Positions 1 to 12,349 of a DNA stretch of 29,775 nt are shown here, piece by piece; within the stretch, counting starts at the first letter, position 1, and each line of letters starts with the position of its first letter. Below the pieces are notes generated by a model that was not told the DNA's origin, did no database searches, and worked only from the letters and a program-made list of their open reading frames with translations. The stretch is from Blumeriella jaapii (taxonomy: Eukaryota > Ascomycota > Leotiomycetes > Helotiales > Drepanopezizaceae). The position numbers and the translations under genes are program-made. The stretch spans positions 1-29,775 of the forward strand of contig VWND01000057.1 in NCBI GenBank assembly GCA_009599575.1, in the 5' to 3' direction.

Positions 1-284
1 TTCCCATTGCTTATTTTATTTTATATTTTATTTATATATAATTTTTTTAAAACATTTACGCTTTTTAATACTTATTTTATTTTATATTTTATTTATATAT
101 AACTTTTTTATAACATTTACGCTTTCAATTTTATTTTCTTTTATATTTTCTTTTTTTATATTTTCTTTTATATTTTCTTTTATATTTATATATAATTTTT
201 TTTAAAACATTTACGCTTTTTAATACTTATTTTATTTTATATTTTATTTATATATAACTTTTTTATAACATTTACGCTTTCAAT

Positions 285-472
285 TTTATTTTCTTTTATA
301 TTTTCTTTTATATTTTCTTTTATATTTTCTTTTATATTTTTTTTTATATTTTCTTTTATATTTTCTTTTATATTTTCTTTTATATTTTCTTTTATATTTT
401 CTTTTATATTTTCTTTTATATTTTCTTTTATATTTTCTTTTATATTTTCTTTTATATTTTCTTTTTACTATT
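285..472. repeat. 12-bp microsatellite expansion, unit tattttctttta
   Basis: About fifteen near-perfect 12-bp units lie between two TACGC markers of the larger minisatellite. They probably arose by local slippage inside one 61-bp unit. Confidence 0.85.
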
Positions 473-480
473 TACGCTTT

Positions 481-600
481 TTATTACTTATTTTATTACT
501 TATTTTATTACTTATTTTATTACTTATTTTATTATATATTTTATTACTTATTTTATTATATATTTTATTATATATTTTATTATATATTTTATTATATATT
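481..600. repeat. 12-bp microsatellite, unit cttattttatta
   Basis: Perfect copies at the left drift into tatattttatta copies at the right. Like the preceding array it is an internal expansion of the TACGC minisatellite. Confidence 0.75.
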
Positions 601-1404
601 TTTTATATATATTACTTTCTCATAACTTTTTACGCTTTCTATTACTTATTTCATTATATATTTTATTTACATATATTTTTTTCATAATATTTACGCTTCC
701 TATGCCCTTTTATATTTTTTCTTATATTTTCTTTTTACCATTTACGCTTTCTATTACTTATTTCATTATATATTTTATTTACATATAACTTTTTCATAAT
801 ATTTACGCTTCCTATGCCCTTTTATATTTTTTCTTATATTTTCTTTTTACCATTTACGCTTTCTATTACTTATTTTATTATATATTTTATTTATATATAA
901 CTTTTTCTTAACATTTACGCTTTCTGTTACTTATTTTATTATAAATTTTATTTTATATTACTTTTTCATAACTTTTTACGCTTTCTATTACTTATTTCAT
1001 TTATATTTTATTTATTTATAACTTTTTTATTAAACTTACGCTTTCTATTACTTAATCTATTATATATTTTATTTCTATGTAACTTTTTCATACTTTTTAC
1101 GCCTTTTATTATTTATTTTGTTACATATTTTATTTTTATATTACTTTTTCATATTTGTTACGATTTTTTTTTTTTTTTTTTTTTTTTTTTATTTTTATAT
1201 TTTATTTATTCTGTTTATATATTATTTTTCTATAATTTATACGCTATATTATGCTTATTTTATCATATGCTTTTTTTCTTTTCTTTTTTTTAATTATATA
1301 TTAATTCTTTATAATTTATACGATTTCCATTGCTTATTCTATTATATATTTTATTTATTTCTTATTTATTCTAAATTAATACGCTTTTCATAACTTTTTC
1401 TATT

Positions 1405-1560
1405 ATATTCTATTATATTATGTTATATTCTATTATATTCTATTATATTCTATTATATTTTATTATATTCTATTATATTCTATTATATTCCATTATATTC
1501 TATTATATTCTATTATATTCTATTATATTTTATTATATTTTCTTATATTTTCTTATTTTT
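1405..1560. repeat. 10-bp microsatellite, unit tattatattc
   Basis: About fifteen 10-bp units, some with tattatattt or tattatattcc variants. The right half, from about 1483, is repeated at 24346-24440, where it forms the first bases of the second copy of the long direct repeat. Confidence 0.85.
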
Positions 1561-1575
1561 CATAATATTCTATTA

Positions 1576-1690
1576 ATATATTCTGTTAATATATTTTGTT
1601 AATATATTTTGCTAATATATTTTGTTAATATATTTTGTTAATAAATTTTGTTAATATATTTTGTTAATATATTTTGTTAATATATTTTGC
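1576..1690. repeat. 15-bp repeat, unit ttttgttaatatatt
   Basis: About seven tandem 15-bp units. Only the first part of the array is present in the second copy (near 24455), which then jumps to the equivalent of position 3852. This array therefore holds the left breakpoint of the 2.26-kb difference between the copies. Confidence 0.8.
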
Positions 1691-3040
1691 ATTTTTAATA
1701 TATATTTTGTTAATCAAATTTTAATAAATTTTTTAATATAATTTTGAATGCATTTTATAATATATTTTTTTAATATATTTTTTTAATATATTTTTTAATA
1801 TTTTTTTTATAATATTTTTTTTTTATCTTTTTTTAATATATTTTTCTCTTTTTTTTTTTTTTTTCTATTTTTAATATCTTTTTTCCTATATTTTTTCCTC
1901 TATTTTTTAATCTCTTTTTTCCTCTCTTTTTTAATATATTTTTTTTTTCTCTTTTTTTTAATTGCTTATTTTCCCCCCGAAATTAATCTATTATTTCAAT
2001 TTTTTTCGTTATATTTTTTTCCCTTATAATTTATCCGCTTTTAATTTCTAATTTTATGTTATATTTATTTCTATATTATTATTCTTTCATCTTTTACATC
2101 TTTTTCATTGTATCTTTTGCTATATATTTTATTAAAATATAATTTTTTTATAATTTGAATATTTATTTTTTGCATATTTAATTGTATGATTTATTTTATT
2201 AAAATCTTAATAAACCCTAACCTTCTTTTAAATTTATACGTTCTTATTTAATTTTTTTATTAATTTTATTTATTTTATTTTGTTATAATAAAAACGCTGT
2301 CTTTTATATAATCTAATATATTATATCTTTAAGTTCATTTATCTATTACAAATTATTTCTTTCTAATTTATAAAATATTTTTCATTTTTATTTTATTTCA
2401 TTTTTTTAATTATATATTTATTTTCGAATAATTTATACGCTTCTTATTATTTTTTTTGTAATATATTTTATTTAAATATTATTATTTTGATATTATGGAA
2501 CGCTTTTTTTGCATATTTTATTATTATATATATTTTATTTATAATTTTTTTTTTTCTTTAAATTATCAACGCTATCTTCTGCCTATTTTTTAATATAATT
2601 TTTATTTTTATTTTTTTATTTTTTTATTTTTTTCTTTCAATTAACAATTTTAATTTTATTTATTAGTTTTTTTTTTGATTTATTTTTCTTATATATTATT
2701 TCCTTATAATATATAAGCTTTTATTTATTTATTTAATAATATTCTTTTCTATTTAATTTAATAATTATTTAATACTAAGTTTTTCTTTTATACGCTATCT
2801 TTTGATTATTATAATTAATACTTTTTTATAACTTGTACGCTCCTTTTTGCTTGTTTTATAATATATTATATTTATTTATAGAAACAAATCAATTTATACA
2901 TTTTTTATTACTTGTTTTATTATATTTTTTTAGGACATTTATTTATATATTAATTTTTTTAGTAGATACGCTCCCTATGTTTTTTTTTTATTTTTTATTT
3001 TATTTATTTTATTTCTGTTTTATATTTGTCTAATTTATTT
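1691..3040. other. T-rich decayed repeat, no gene
   Basis: The tract has long T runs and scattered TACGC or AACGC markers (for example near 2440, 2793, 2838 and 2968), and looks like an older, mutated part of the same satellite field. A single CCCTAACC stretch near 2214 resembles the telomeric complement but is isolated. The open frames here are products of T-rich sequence (Phe/Leu/Tyr/Ile only) and are not genes. Confidence 0.75.
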
Positions 3041-3363
3041 TTTGTTTTTATTTTATTTTCAGTTTACTTTTGTTTTGTTTCCATTTTACTTTTATTTTAC
3101 TTTTATTTTTATTTCTATTTTATTTTTATTTCATTTCTTTCTTTATTTTTTTTATTTCTATTTTATTCATATATTATTCTTTTATAATATATACGATTTT
3201 CGTAGCTTATTTTATTATTTATTTTATTTCTATTTTAATTTTGTTTTAATTTATTACAATATAAACGATTTCTATTGCTTATATTATTATATAATTTTTA
3301 ATTCAATTATATTTTTTTTTTTTACAATACAAACGCTTTACTTTTTTTATTATATTTCTATTT

Positions 3364-3510
3364 TTTATTTTATTTTACTTTTATTTTACTTTTATTTTAC
3401 TTTTATTTTACTTTTATTTTACTTTTATTTACTTTTTTTACTTTTATTTTACTTTTATTTTACTTTTATTTTACTTTTATTTTACTTTTATTTTACTTTT
3501 ATTTTATTTC
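3364..3510. repeat. 11-bp microsatellite, unit tacttttattt
   Basis: About twelve tandem 11-bp units. Related blocks occur near 3055-3130 and 3610-3690. Because 11 is not a multiple of three, the apparent Phe/Tyr/Leu protein repeats come from the DNA repeat. Confidence 0.85.
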
Positions 3511-3892
3511 TATTCTAATTCTTTACAGCTTATACGATTTCTATTACTTATTATATTATATAATTTTTGATTTAATTATATATTACTTTTTTATAATGCA
3601 AATGTGTTTACTATTATTTTTACTTTTATTTTACTTTTATATTACTTTTATTTTATTTTTATTTCAATTTTATTTTACTTGTATTTTATTTCTTTTTTTT
3701 TTTTTTATTCTTTACAATTTAAACAATTTTTATTGCTTATTTTATTATACAATTTTTGATTTATTTATATATTACTTTCTTATAATACAAACGCTTTAAT
3801 TCTTTTTAGTTTTTGATTAACTTTTATTTTACTTTTGGTTATTTTTATTTCACTTCTATCTTACTTTTACTTTAGTTTACTTTTACTTTACT

Positions 3893-4256
3893 TTTATTTC
3901 TATTTTATTTCTATTTTATTTCTATTTTATTTCTATTTTATTTCTATTTTATTTCTATTTTATTTCTATTTTATTTCTATTTTATTTCTATTTTATTTCT
4001 ATTTTATTTCTATTTTATTTCTATTTTATTTCTATTTTATTTCTATTTTATTTCTATTTTATTTCTATTTTATTTCTATTTTATTTCTATTTTATTTCTA
4101 TTTTATTTCTATTTTATTTCTATTTTATTTCTATTTTATTTCTATTTTATTTCTATTTTATTTCTATTTTACTTCTATTTTATTTCTATTTTATTTCTAT
4201 TTTATTTCTATTTTATTTCTATTTTATTTCTATTTTATTTTTATTTTATTTTTATT
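3893..4256. repeat. 11-bp microsatellite, unit tttctatttta
   Basis: About 33 almost perfect tandem units with only a couple of substitutions, so this is one of the youngest expansions in the window. The second copy of the duplication has only a handful of these units at 24478-24545, followed by a tttttatttttat run. The locus is therefore variable in number. Confidence 0.93.
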
Positions 4257-5976
4257 TTATAATAAACGCTATCCGTTGCAAATCTTTTAATAAATCTTTT
4301 TATTATAATTTATACGCTATTTTCTGCTGGTTTTATTATGTATATTTTATTTTAATATGTTTTCATATCTTTTGCTTTTTTTATTTTTGAAATTTTTTTT
4401 TATTTTTTTATTTATTTATAAATAAAAAATTTATAGTTTGAACGCCACCCCGTTTTTCTTTTAATTTAAATTAAACTTTATTTATTTATATTATTATTTC
4501 TTATAATATATACGCTATATCCAGTTTAAATTATTATATACTTTAAATTTTTAATTTATATTCTTTTTTTATGAATTTTAAGCTGATTTTTTGTCTTTTT
4601 TATTATTTTTTTTTTTTTTCGATTTTTTTATATTATTGTTTTTAAATTTTAGGCTATTTTTTTTGTCTTTTGTATTATAAATGTATTTCTTTAGATTTTT
4701 ATTTTAATTTTTTATAATTTATATTATATTATATATTAATTTTCTTTTATAATTATTATTTATACCTTTTTCTGATATATATTTATTTATATATTTATTT
4801 ATTATAAATTAAACGCCACCTTGTTTTTTGTAATATAAGTTTTTTTTTTCTATTTATATTTATCTTCCTTTTATTTTTATACGCTATTTATTTATTTATT
4901 TATTAAATATGATAAATATTTAATTTATATATTATTTAATTTATATATTATTTAATTTATATATTATTTAATTTATATATTATTTAATTTATATATTATT
5001 TAATTTATATATTATGTAATTATAATTTATACGCTATTTTTGCCTATTTTTATATTATAATATTATATTTTGATTTATATATTATTTCCTTAGAACTTAT
5101 AAGTCTTTTTTTTCTTATTTAATTATATATTTAAAAAATTAATTTTTTCCGAAATATAAGTTTTACTTTTTATTTATTTTATTATATATATTTAATTTTT
5201 ATAATTTTTAAAATTTCTTTTACTTTTTCTATTATATAATTTTTTGTCTTTTTGTTTTACTTATTTATATTATAAATCTTTATAATTTAAATACCACCTT
5301 CTGTTTATTATAATTTAAATCATTTTTCTAATAATATTTTTTTTTATAATATATACACCATCTGCTTTTATTTTAATATAAGTTTTTTAATTTTTAATTA
5401 TATTATTTTTTCATAACTTAAACGCTACCGCTTTTTTTTTTTTATTAAAAAAATCTTTTTTATTTAAATATTAATTTTTAAAAATATATATCTTATTTTA
5501 TACTAATTATTTTTTATTTTTTTTAATATTTTTTTTTTTTTTTAATATTTTATACTATTTTTTTTTTTATATATATTTATATAAATAAAGGTTTTTTTTT
5601 TTATTACGCTATCCGCTGTTTTTTAATCAACTAGTTTTTTTTTCATAACTAAAGTTTTTTTAAAATTAATTTATTAAATATTTTATTTTATAATTATTTT
5701 TATAATAATTCTCGTATTTTATACGCTATTTAATTTAAGAGTTTTTTTTTTAAATATTTCATTTTTACAAAATTTTTATTACTTAAATTTATTTTACCGT
5801 TATTTTTATTTTGCTTATTTTATACTTTTATTCTTATTTTAAAATTATTTTTTATAATATATTAAATTTCGTAAAAATATTTATTCTTCTGCAATTTAGT
5901 CGTTAATTTTTATTTTGCTCATTTTAGTTAATACCTTTTTTCACTTATTATATGATTTTCCCTGCCGGTTTACTCG

Positions 5977-6019
<43 letters not shown>

Positions 6020-7430
6020 ATTTTCAATTATACGATATATAAATTATTTATTTATCTTTTTCTTTATATTTTTTTATAATATTATTAATATTTGTAATAT
6101 ATAATTGTAATATTTTTGCTATTTAGGCCTTTTTTCTACTTTTTTTGTTTATTTTATAATATATTTTTATTTTTTTACAAATCATACGATTTTTTGCTTT
6201 GCTTTTTTTTTTTTAAATATTAATTGTATAAATCATATATTATTTAAACTGATTATTTTTTGATGTTTTCTGTTTTAAATTTTTTATTTTTTTTTTTTAT
6301 TTATATAAAATAATTTTTAACTTTTGTTTATTAACCGTTATTCGCATTTTTACTTATTGAATCAAAAATTACGGTTTTTTAAAAAATATACGATCTTGTT
6401 ACTTTGCTTATTATATTATATATTTCAATTTTATGAATTTTATTTTATTAAATTTTATTTTATTCATTTTTTTAATTTAATTTTTTTTATTAAATTTTCA
6501 TTTAATAAATTTTATTTAGGCGTATTTTTTTTCAACTTTTTAAAAAAACATTTTGTTTATTTAAATAATATTTTAATTTTTGCGATTTAACCATTTGTTA
6601 CATTTTGCAAATATTATAATAAATTATATATTTTTAATAAATTAATATTTATAAAATTACGATTTTGTTATTTTCCATATTTTATTATATATTTTATTAT
6701 TATAAACTATACGTTATTTAAGTTTATTTAAGCGTAATTTTTCTTTTACTTTTTTAAAATATATTTTGTTTAAACAGTTTATATATTACTTTTTATTATA
6801 TAATTTTTTTAATACTTTTGTTTGATTTTTAATAAATTTTCCTTTTTATAAAATACTCGGGTTTATTACCTTTTCCTTTTTTTCAAATTTTTTTTATAAA
6901 TTATAAGTAGTTTAAGTTTCTTAAGCGTAATTCTTTTTTGCTTTTTTAAAATATATTTTATTTATATAAATTTTATTTTACTTTTTTTTTATTGAAATTT
7001 TTTATTTTTTGGAATATTTTATAGAAAATTATATTTTTTTAAATTATACGCTATTTAAATCTTTTAATTCTTTTTTTTTCGTTTTTATAATACATTTTGT
7101 TTATAAAATATATATTTTGCTTTTTGTTATTTAGTTTTTTTACATTTTTACTTATTTTATAAAAAATTTTATTATTTATAAATTATACAATTTGTTAGCT
7201 TTGCTTATTTTAATATATATATTTTAATTTTATAAATTTTATATTATTTAAAGCTATTATATCGGAATATTTTGTTTATGCTTATTTTATAAATTATTTT
7301 ATTTTTATATATTATACGCTATCCTCTGTGGCTAAACTATTGTTTTATTCTTTTATTTATTATATAATATATTTTTTTTAATTATATATCTAATTTATAA
7401 ATTTTCTTCTATCAAATATTACGCTATTTC
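4257..7430. other. Decayed TACGC satellite field, no gene
   Basis: T-skewed DNA with recurring blocks of the form ataatttatacgctat followed by a Tgct or ccgctg stretch (near 4312, 4511, 4880, 5030, 5608, 5727, 7316 and 7424). They look like diverged members of the array at the window start, with the CG and GC pairs surviving. A T run of about 36 lies near 5980-6015. The open frame at 6324-6590 has no ATG start and contains only repeat-derived sequence, so I do not call it a gene. Confidence 0.7.
4921..5015. repeat. 16-bp tandem repeat, unit tatttaatttatatat
   Basis: Six copies in this arm of the duplication against two in the other arm (25272-25306). The flanking sequence is the same on both sides, so this is a simple copy-number difference. 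Confidence 0.88.
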
Positions 7431-7784
7431 CTCCTGTTTTTGTAAATTATCGATTAATAAATTTATAAAATATAAAATATTCTTGTTTTTATATACTATC
7501 AATTACTAATTGATTTTAGGAAATGAAATATAATTTTTTTACAATTTATATATTGTTTTTTAAAATAATATGAATTTTGCGAATTTTATTTAATTTTGAA
7601 AATTGTATAAATTGAATTGCTTTTTATCGCTTTTTTAATAATTTTTATTTATATAATTTCCATTTGCTCAATATAAAATTAAAAAATTTATTAAATAATC
7701 TTTAGTACTAAAACATGTATATATTCAATTTTATCGATACGTTAATTAAATAATTTTAAAAGATTTTATTAAATATTTATTTTT

Positions 7785-7915
7785 TTTTTTGTAGAAACAA
7801 AATCGAAATTTTGAAAAAAATCGAAAATTTTGAAAAAAAAAAAAAAATCGAAAATTTTGAAAAAAGTTCGAAAAATTTAAAAAAAAAAAAAAATTTGAAA
7901 ATAAAAAAAAAGTGA
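7785..7915. repeat. A-rich tandem repeat, atcgaaaattttgaa core
   Basis: Four or five loose copies of a ~20-bp unit built on the near-palindrome tcgaaaattttga, separated by A runs. The strand composition flips here: everything to the left is T-rich on the plus strand, and this block is A-rich. It is present in copy B at about 28150-28255 with different A-run lengths. Confidence 0.75.
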
Positions 7916-7924
7916 AGAATAATG

Positions 7925-8130
7925 TGTAATACCCTTTTTAATTCCCTCCTCTTTACAACATTATTAGCTTACAAGCTCGCCCGCAAGCTTATAAGGTTCT
8001 TATTCTTCTGATTATAGCTTATTATCATAAGCTCACCAACTAAGCTAACGGGCAGTTGGTGTGGTTTGGTTGCAAAAAATACAATGAAATCTAACTATAA
8101 CCTTTACTTTCAAATCAAACTTCACGTTAC
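7925..8130. other. Hairpin-rich non-AT island, copy A
   Basis: A stretch of ordinary complexity in otherwise AT-saturated DNA. It begins with TGTAATACCC, the kind of start seen in many fungal gypsy LTRs. It contains two clean hairpins: AGCTTAT (8016-8022) pairs with ATAAGCT (8027-8033), and CACCAACT (8034-8041) pairs with AGTTGGTG (8054-8061). An outer pair, TTAGCTTA near 7967 and TAAGCTAA at 8041, competes with the second hairpin. The few differences from copy B seen here fall in the loop or outside the stems. It may be an LTR fragment or a structured non-coding relic; I cannot identify it. Confidence 0.6.
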
Positions 8131-9600
8131 GATTAATATTATAATAAAAATTAAAAAATCTGTTAGTTATAATTTTGTTATTATAATAATATATATATAA
8201 ACTTTAATAATTTTCAAATAATTATAATTTTTTTTGGCGTTTTCAAGTTTAATCGAAAATTTCCAATATGTTTCAAATTTTGTAGCCGAAAAATATAATA
8301 ATTTTTTTTTATATATTTTTTTTTAATAATTATTTAATATAATTATATTAATTACCCTCGATAATAAATTATAATTAGAAATAAAAACTAATATTATTAT
8401 ATATCTTATAAAAATTATATTTAAAAATTTAATTATTTCAATAATATATATAAATTTAAATTAAATTAAATTATTATAAAAAAGCAAAAAGTAATTGTTT
8501 TTCGTTTTCGAATTTAATTTACAATTTCTTATATGTATTTATAGTATATATCAGATATTATAAAATATATAAATTTTTCAATTTATTTATTATTTTACAT
8601 TTTTAAATAAAAGTATTTTTTTTTTTTTTAAAAAAATATTAAATAGATTTAATATATTATTTTTTTCATTATATATCCTATATTATATTAATAAGTTTTT
8701 TCTCTATTTTATTTACTATTTTATTTACTATTTCATATTGTTTTATATTATATTTCTTATATATCCGATATTATATTAATATATTTTTTCTTTATTTTAT
8801 TTAGTATTTCAAATTTCTATATAAAAGTCTTTTTAAAAAAAAATTTTTAAAAAGATTTATATATATTAATTTATATTTTCACATTAATATTTACCTTGAA
8901 ATTCATATATTAATAAATATTAAAAAAATTATAATAACTACTTTTGTTATTCTAATCATATACTTAACTTCGAGTTTTATTTATATTATTATATAAAAAA
9001 GTATGAAAATTTTTTAATTGCGTTTTCGAATTTACTTCGTAGTTTTTTAATATAATTTTGTATTATATCGCCGATAAATATATTAATATATTTTTCTCAT
9101 ATATTTGTTAATTTAATCTTAATATGTATAATTTTTTTTAAATAATTATTAAATATATTTGTAGTTATGGCCCCTTATTTTTAAACCAAACTTACTGTAA
9201 AAATGAATTTTATAATAAAAATAAGAAAATTTGATAATTAAATTAATTTAATAATTTCACAAACCCAGCTTTAATTTAAATTATTATAAAAAAATAATTA
9301 TTTATTATTATAAAAGTAATTATAAATTTTTTTTTTTTTGCGTTTTCAAATTTATTAAATATTTTTTTTTTTTTTTTTTTTTATTATATAGCCAAAAGAT
9401 CCAATAATATATTTTATATTATTAATATTATATTGTATTTTAATAAGGGAAATTTGAAGTAATTAATTGCATTGTTATATTAATATGTAAAAGCTTAATT
9501 TTTATTTGTATTTTTATATAAAAAGTTAAAAACAATATTAATATTTGCGTTTTCAAATGTAATTAATAATTTCAAATATATTTACGTTTATATTTATATT
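8131..9600. other. AT-rich tract, no gene seen
   Basis: The tract is A/T on both strands with short surviving CG-containing phrases such as gcgttttcgaattta (near 8500, 9020, 9340 and 9545). These recur every few hundred bases and suggest a further, very diverged repeat of about 300-500 bp. No open frame of note and no RNA gene is visible. It is duplicated at 28471-29775. Confidence 0.6.
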
Positions 9601-10190
9601 TAGATTTAAGTTTCTATTTCTATTCATATTTCTATTTATATTTATATTTATATTTATATTTATTTTATATTTCTATTTCTATTTCTATTTATATTTCTAT
9701 TTATATTTCTATTTATATTTCTATTTATATTTCTATTTATATTTTTCTATTTATATTTCTATTTATATTTCTATTTATATTTCTATTTTATATTTCTATT
9801 TATATTTCTATTTCTATTTCTATTTATATTTTTAATTATATTTCTATTTATATTTCTATTTATATTTATATTTATATTTATATTTCTATTTCTATTTAAT
9901 TTTTTTTTTATATCGAATGTTTTAATAAGTTTCAGACAGATAAAAATATAATAATTTAATTTGTAAAGAAAATAGAAATTTAATCTAATATTTCTATTTC
10001 TATTTTCTATTTCTATTTCTATTTCTATTTCTTTCTATTTCTATTCTATTTCTATTTTTATTTCTATTTCTATTTTTTTATTTCTATTTTTATTTATATT
10101 TATATTTTTTTATTTAAATTTCTATTTTTATTTTTATTTCTATTTCTATTTCTATTTCTATTTCTATTTTTATTTTTTATTTAATTTTTT
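9600..10190. repeat. TTTCTA / TTTATA microsatellite with internal duplication
   Basis: Hexamer-like runs of tttctattta and ttatatttctat are interrupted by an ~90-bp segment at 9905-9995 (atcgaatgttttaataag onward). A diverged copy of that segment follows at 10190-10275. The layout is microsatellite, segment, microsatellite, segment, so a unit of about 290 bp was duplicated and then decayed. Confidence 0.75.
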
Positions 10191-10999
10191 TTTATATCAA
10201 ATGTTTTAATAAATTTAGACAGATAAAATATTAATAATTTAATTTGTAAAAAAAATAAAAATTTAATTTAAGATATTTTATTCTTTGTTAAGTTAATAAA
10301 TATATATTTAAAATCTAAAATAGATTCAGTATTTAATTCCGTAATATAAACCTGTTTAGTAAAACTTTTTATAAAATTATTTATATTCGAAATAGATTTA
10401 TTATCAAATAGATTTTGATAATAATCGGAATTTTGGTTTTTAGGCCATAATTTATTTCGTTTTAAATAATAAACTTATTATTTGATAAACAAAATTTATT
10501 AATACATATTTATTTTCAAATTCGAAAGATTAACGTAATCGATAACAAATAACAGTAGGTAATAAACAAATAAAACAACAATTATTTTCGTATAAATAAA
10601 AACTATTTCGAATAATTTTTTTTTTTATATTTTGTAAAAATAAATTAAGATTCGCAAATTTTAATATAATCGCGAGTATAATAATTACTAGTATTTTGCG
10701 TATAAATAAAATAATAATACGTGCAAAAATTATTATTTTCAAAACTTTGCGATAAAACCCAAATTAAATCATTTTTTTTTGCGTTTTTTCGACTTTTTTT
10801 AATTGTATTAATAATTTGCGCTTGTTTTTCGTAAATATTATTACGATTTATACAAAGATCGCAATTTGCATTAGTTTTAAAACACTGATTAAAATAATAT
10901 TATTTAAATATAAAAAAATTAATCGTTTACGACAGACTACTTCGCGTAAATAACTTTTAATTAATTTTTTATTTAACGAATCGTTTTCGATTTTTTTTT

Positions 11000-11330
11000 C
11001 AAAACCTAAATTATAAAAAAACATCGATATAGCTTCGTTTTTTATCGCGGGGCCGGCCCGACTAGAACCTTATAAAAAACCGTTAAATTCGAAAGCTAAT
11101 TTATAATAAATAATAGCACGTATATTAGAATAATCAAAGTTTTTTTGCAAACCGCGCTAACAAACAAACTAAAATATTATAAAAAATTGTATAATCGGTA
11201 GTAAAACTTTTTAAAAACCGATTCCTTTTTATTTTTTGATAATTCAGACGTATATTTCGCGCAATCTAAAAATTCAGATAATTTATCGACAAGCGCAATT
11301 ATAGGACAAAATATTATTATTTTATTTAAA
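11000..11330 (-). other. RecQ-like helicase C-terminal domain relic
   Basis: The minus strand reads IIFCPIIALVDKLSEFL near 11300, then CAKYTSELSKNKKESVFKKF, and further on GSSRAGPAIKNEAISMFFY at about 11018-11070. The last matches RecQ motif VI (a GRAGRDG-like core followed by a hydrophobic strand) with RD altered. Together with motifs I and II it fixes the gene as a RecQ-type helicase rather than another DEAD-box family. Confidence 0.82.
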
Positions 11331-11576
11331 TATAATTTAAAATTCGATTTTAATTTTAAAAAACAATATTCTTCGATTTTTTTAAATTTTATTTTGTATA
11401 CTTTTAGATTTAAAACTTAAAGCTCGATATAATATATTATTACGTAAACAATCGGCCCGTATATTTTTAGCAAAAGTTTGTAAATTTAATTCATTAATCA
11501 ATTGATTTTTTTGATTTACGGATAATGTACCAGTTAAAAATACTGTTTGAACTTTTAAATTAAGAATTTTTTTAAA

Positions 11577-11921
11577 TTAATATATTATAAAACGATAATT
11601 AACCGCAGTTATTAGCAAATGACATTCGTTTAATATAATTCTATCAATTTTTCTTTTATCAATTTTATTTATTAATAAATTAATAAATATATCGTTTTTC
11701 AAAGTTTTAATAGAAATAAAAGTTATAGTTTTAAATTCAAGATTATTTTCGTAATTATTAACAAGAATTCCAAATTCATTTGCACGTTTAAATAAATCGC
11801 TTTTTAAACTAATTAACGGTACGATAATAATAATAATTTTGGCGTTAAATAAAACAGCGTATAATAAATAAATCAATGATTTACCATTACTAATAAGTAA
11901 TATTTCTAATATATAAGACAC
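11577..11921 (-). other. RecQ-like helicase, motifs I to II
   Basis: The open stretch holds Walker A as ISNGKSLIYLL (a GxGKS motif with its first Gly changed), motif Ia as VPLISLKSDLFKRANEFGI, and motif II as RIILNECHLL at about 11610-11640. DECH or DEAH is expected there, so Asp has become Asn by a G-to-A change. The order and spacing fit the first RecA-like domain of RecQ helicases. Coding continues on both sides beyond stops or frame changes. Confidence 0.88.
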
Positions 11922-12349
11922 TTTTAATAAAATACTTTTTAATAAAATTTCTTGTTCAGAAATAATAAAATCGATTTCAGAATTATTTTAAAAATTCGCG
12001 TAATAATAATAATAACGTATTATCTCCGATAAGCATAATAAATAAATAATTCAAATTTGTAAGCTTAATTTTTTTATTAATTGAATTATATTCGAAAAAC
12101 GCTTGTCTATTATGTTTTTTTAGCTTTTGAATTATTATTTAATAAAAGCTTTTGATAACGTAATGCAAAAGTCAAAGATTCAGTCTTGTTTTTATTAATT
12201 TTAACTTTATTAATAATATCGAGATTATTTAAAAATAAATTATTAATAATTTTTTTATTATTTAAGCCGAAAAAATCAAAATAACGAAAGCAAAATTGTA
12301 AATACTTTGATTGTAAATCGCTTCGCGTATTTTCGAAAGTATTCGAATT

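Larger units (their letters stand above)
1..1400. repeat. ~61-bp TACGC-punctuated minisatellite array
   Basis: The tract is a run of similar T-rich units, each ending in a stretch like aacatttacgcttt followed by a ttattttattatat block. The ACGC marker occurs near 58, 119, 213, 274, 474, 632, 693, 744, 804, 855, 917, 978, 1038 and 1099, so the commonest spacing is about 61 bp. The longer gaps are filled by short-unit expansions (285-472 and 481-600). Units near 700-980 are most alike. No coding potential is seen. The second copy of the large duplication does not include this part. Confidence 0.85.
1483..9433 (+). repeat. Long direct repeat, copy A (continues past 9433)
   Basis: This stretch is repeated in the same orientation from 24346 to the window end. 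Matched landmarks are aataaacgctatccgttg at 4261 and 24614, the hairpin island at 7925 and 28264, and attaatattatat at 9421 and 29763. The offset stays close to 20.35 kb throughout. Copy A has about 2.26 kb (1593-3851) that copy B lacks. Differences are mainly T-run lengths, tandem copy number and sparse transitions. The true right end of the match is unknown because the window stops inside copy B. Confidence 0.93.

Noticed and set aside
1118..1602. Small membrane-protein-like frames
   Set aside because: Translations of T runs and the 10-bp tattatattc array.
2211..2224. Telomeric repeat
   Set aside because: A single CCCTAACC word, not a run; chance or isolated remnant.
3042..4290. Long Phe/Tyr/Leu-rich open frames
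   Set aside because: They are translations of 11-bp microsatellites. T-rich DNA lacks stops in some frames, so openness means nothing here.
6324..6590. 88-codon open frame, repeated with in-frame expansion at 26585-26944
   Set aside because: It starts at TTG, not ATG, uses mostly Phe/Tyr/Leu/Ile/Lys, and the extra codons come from a 15-bp DNA repeat. Presence in both copies follows from the duplication.
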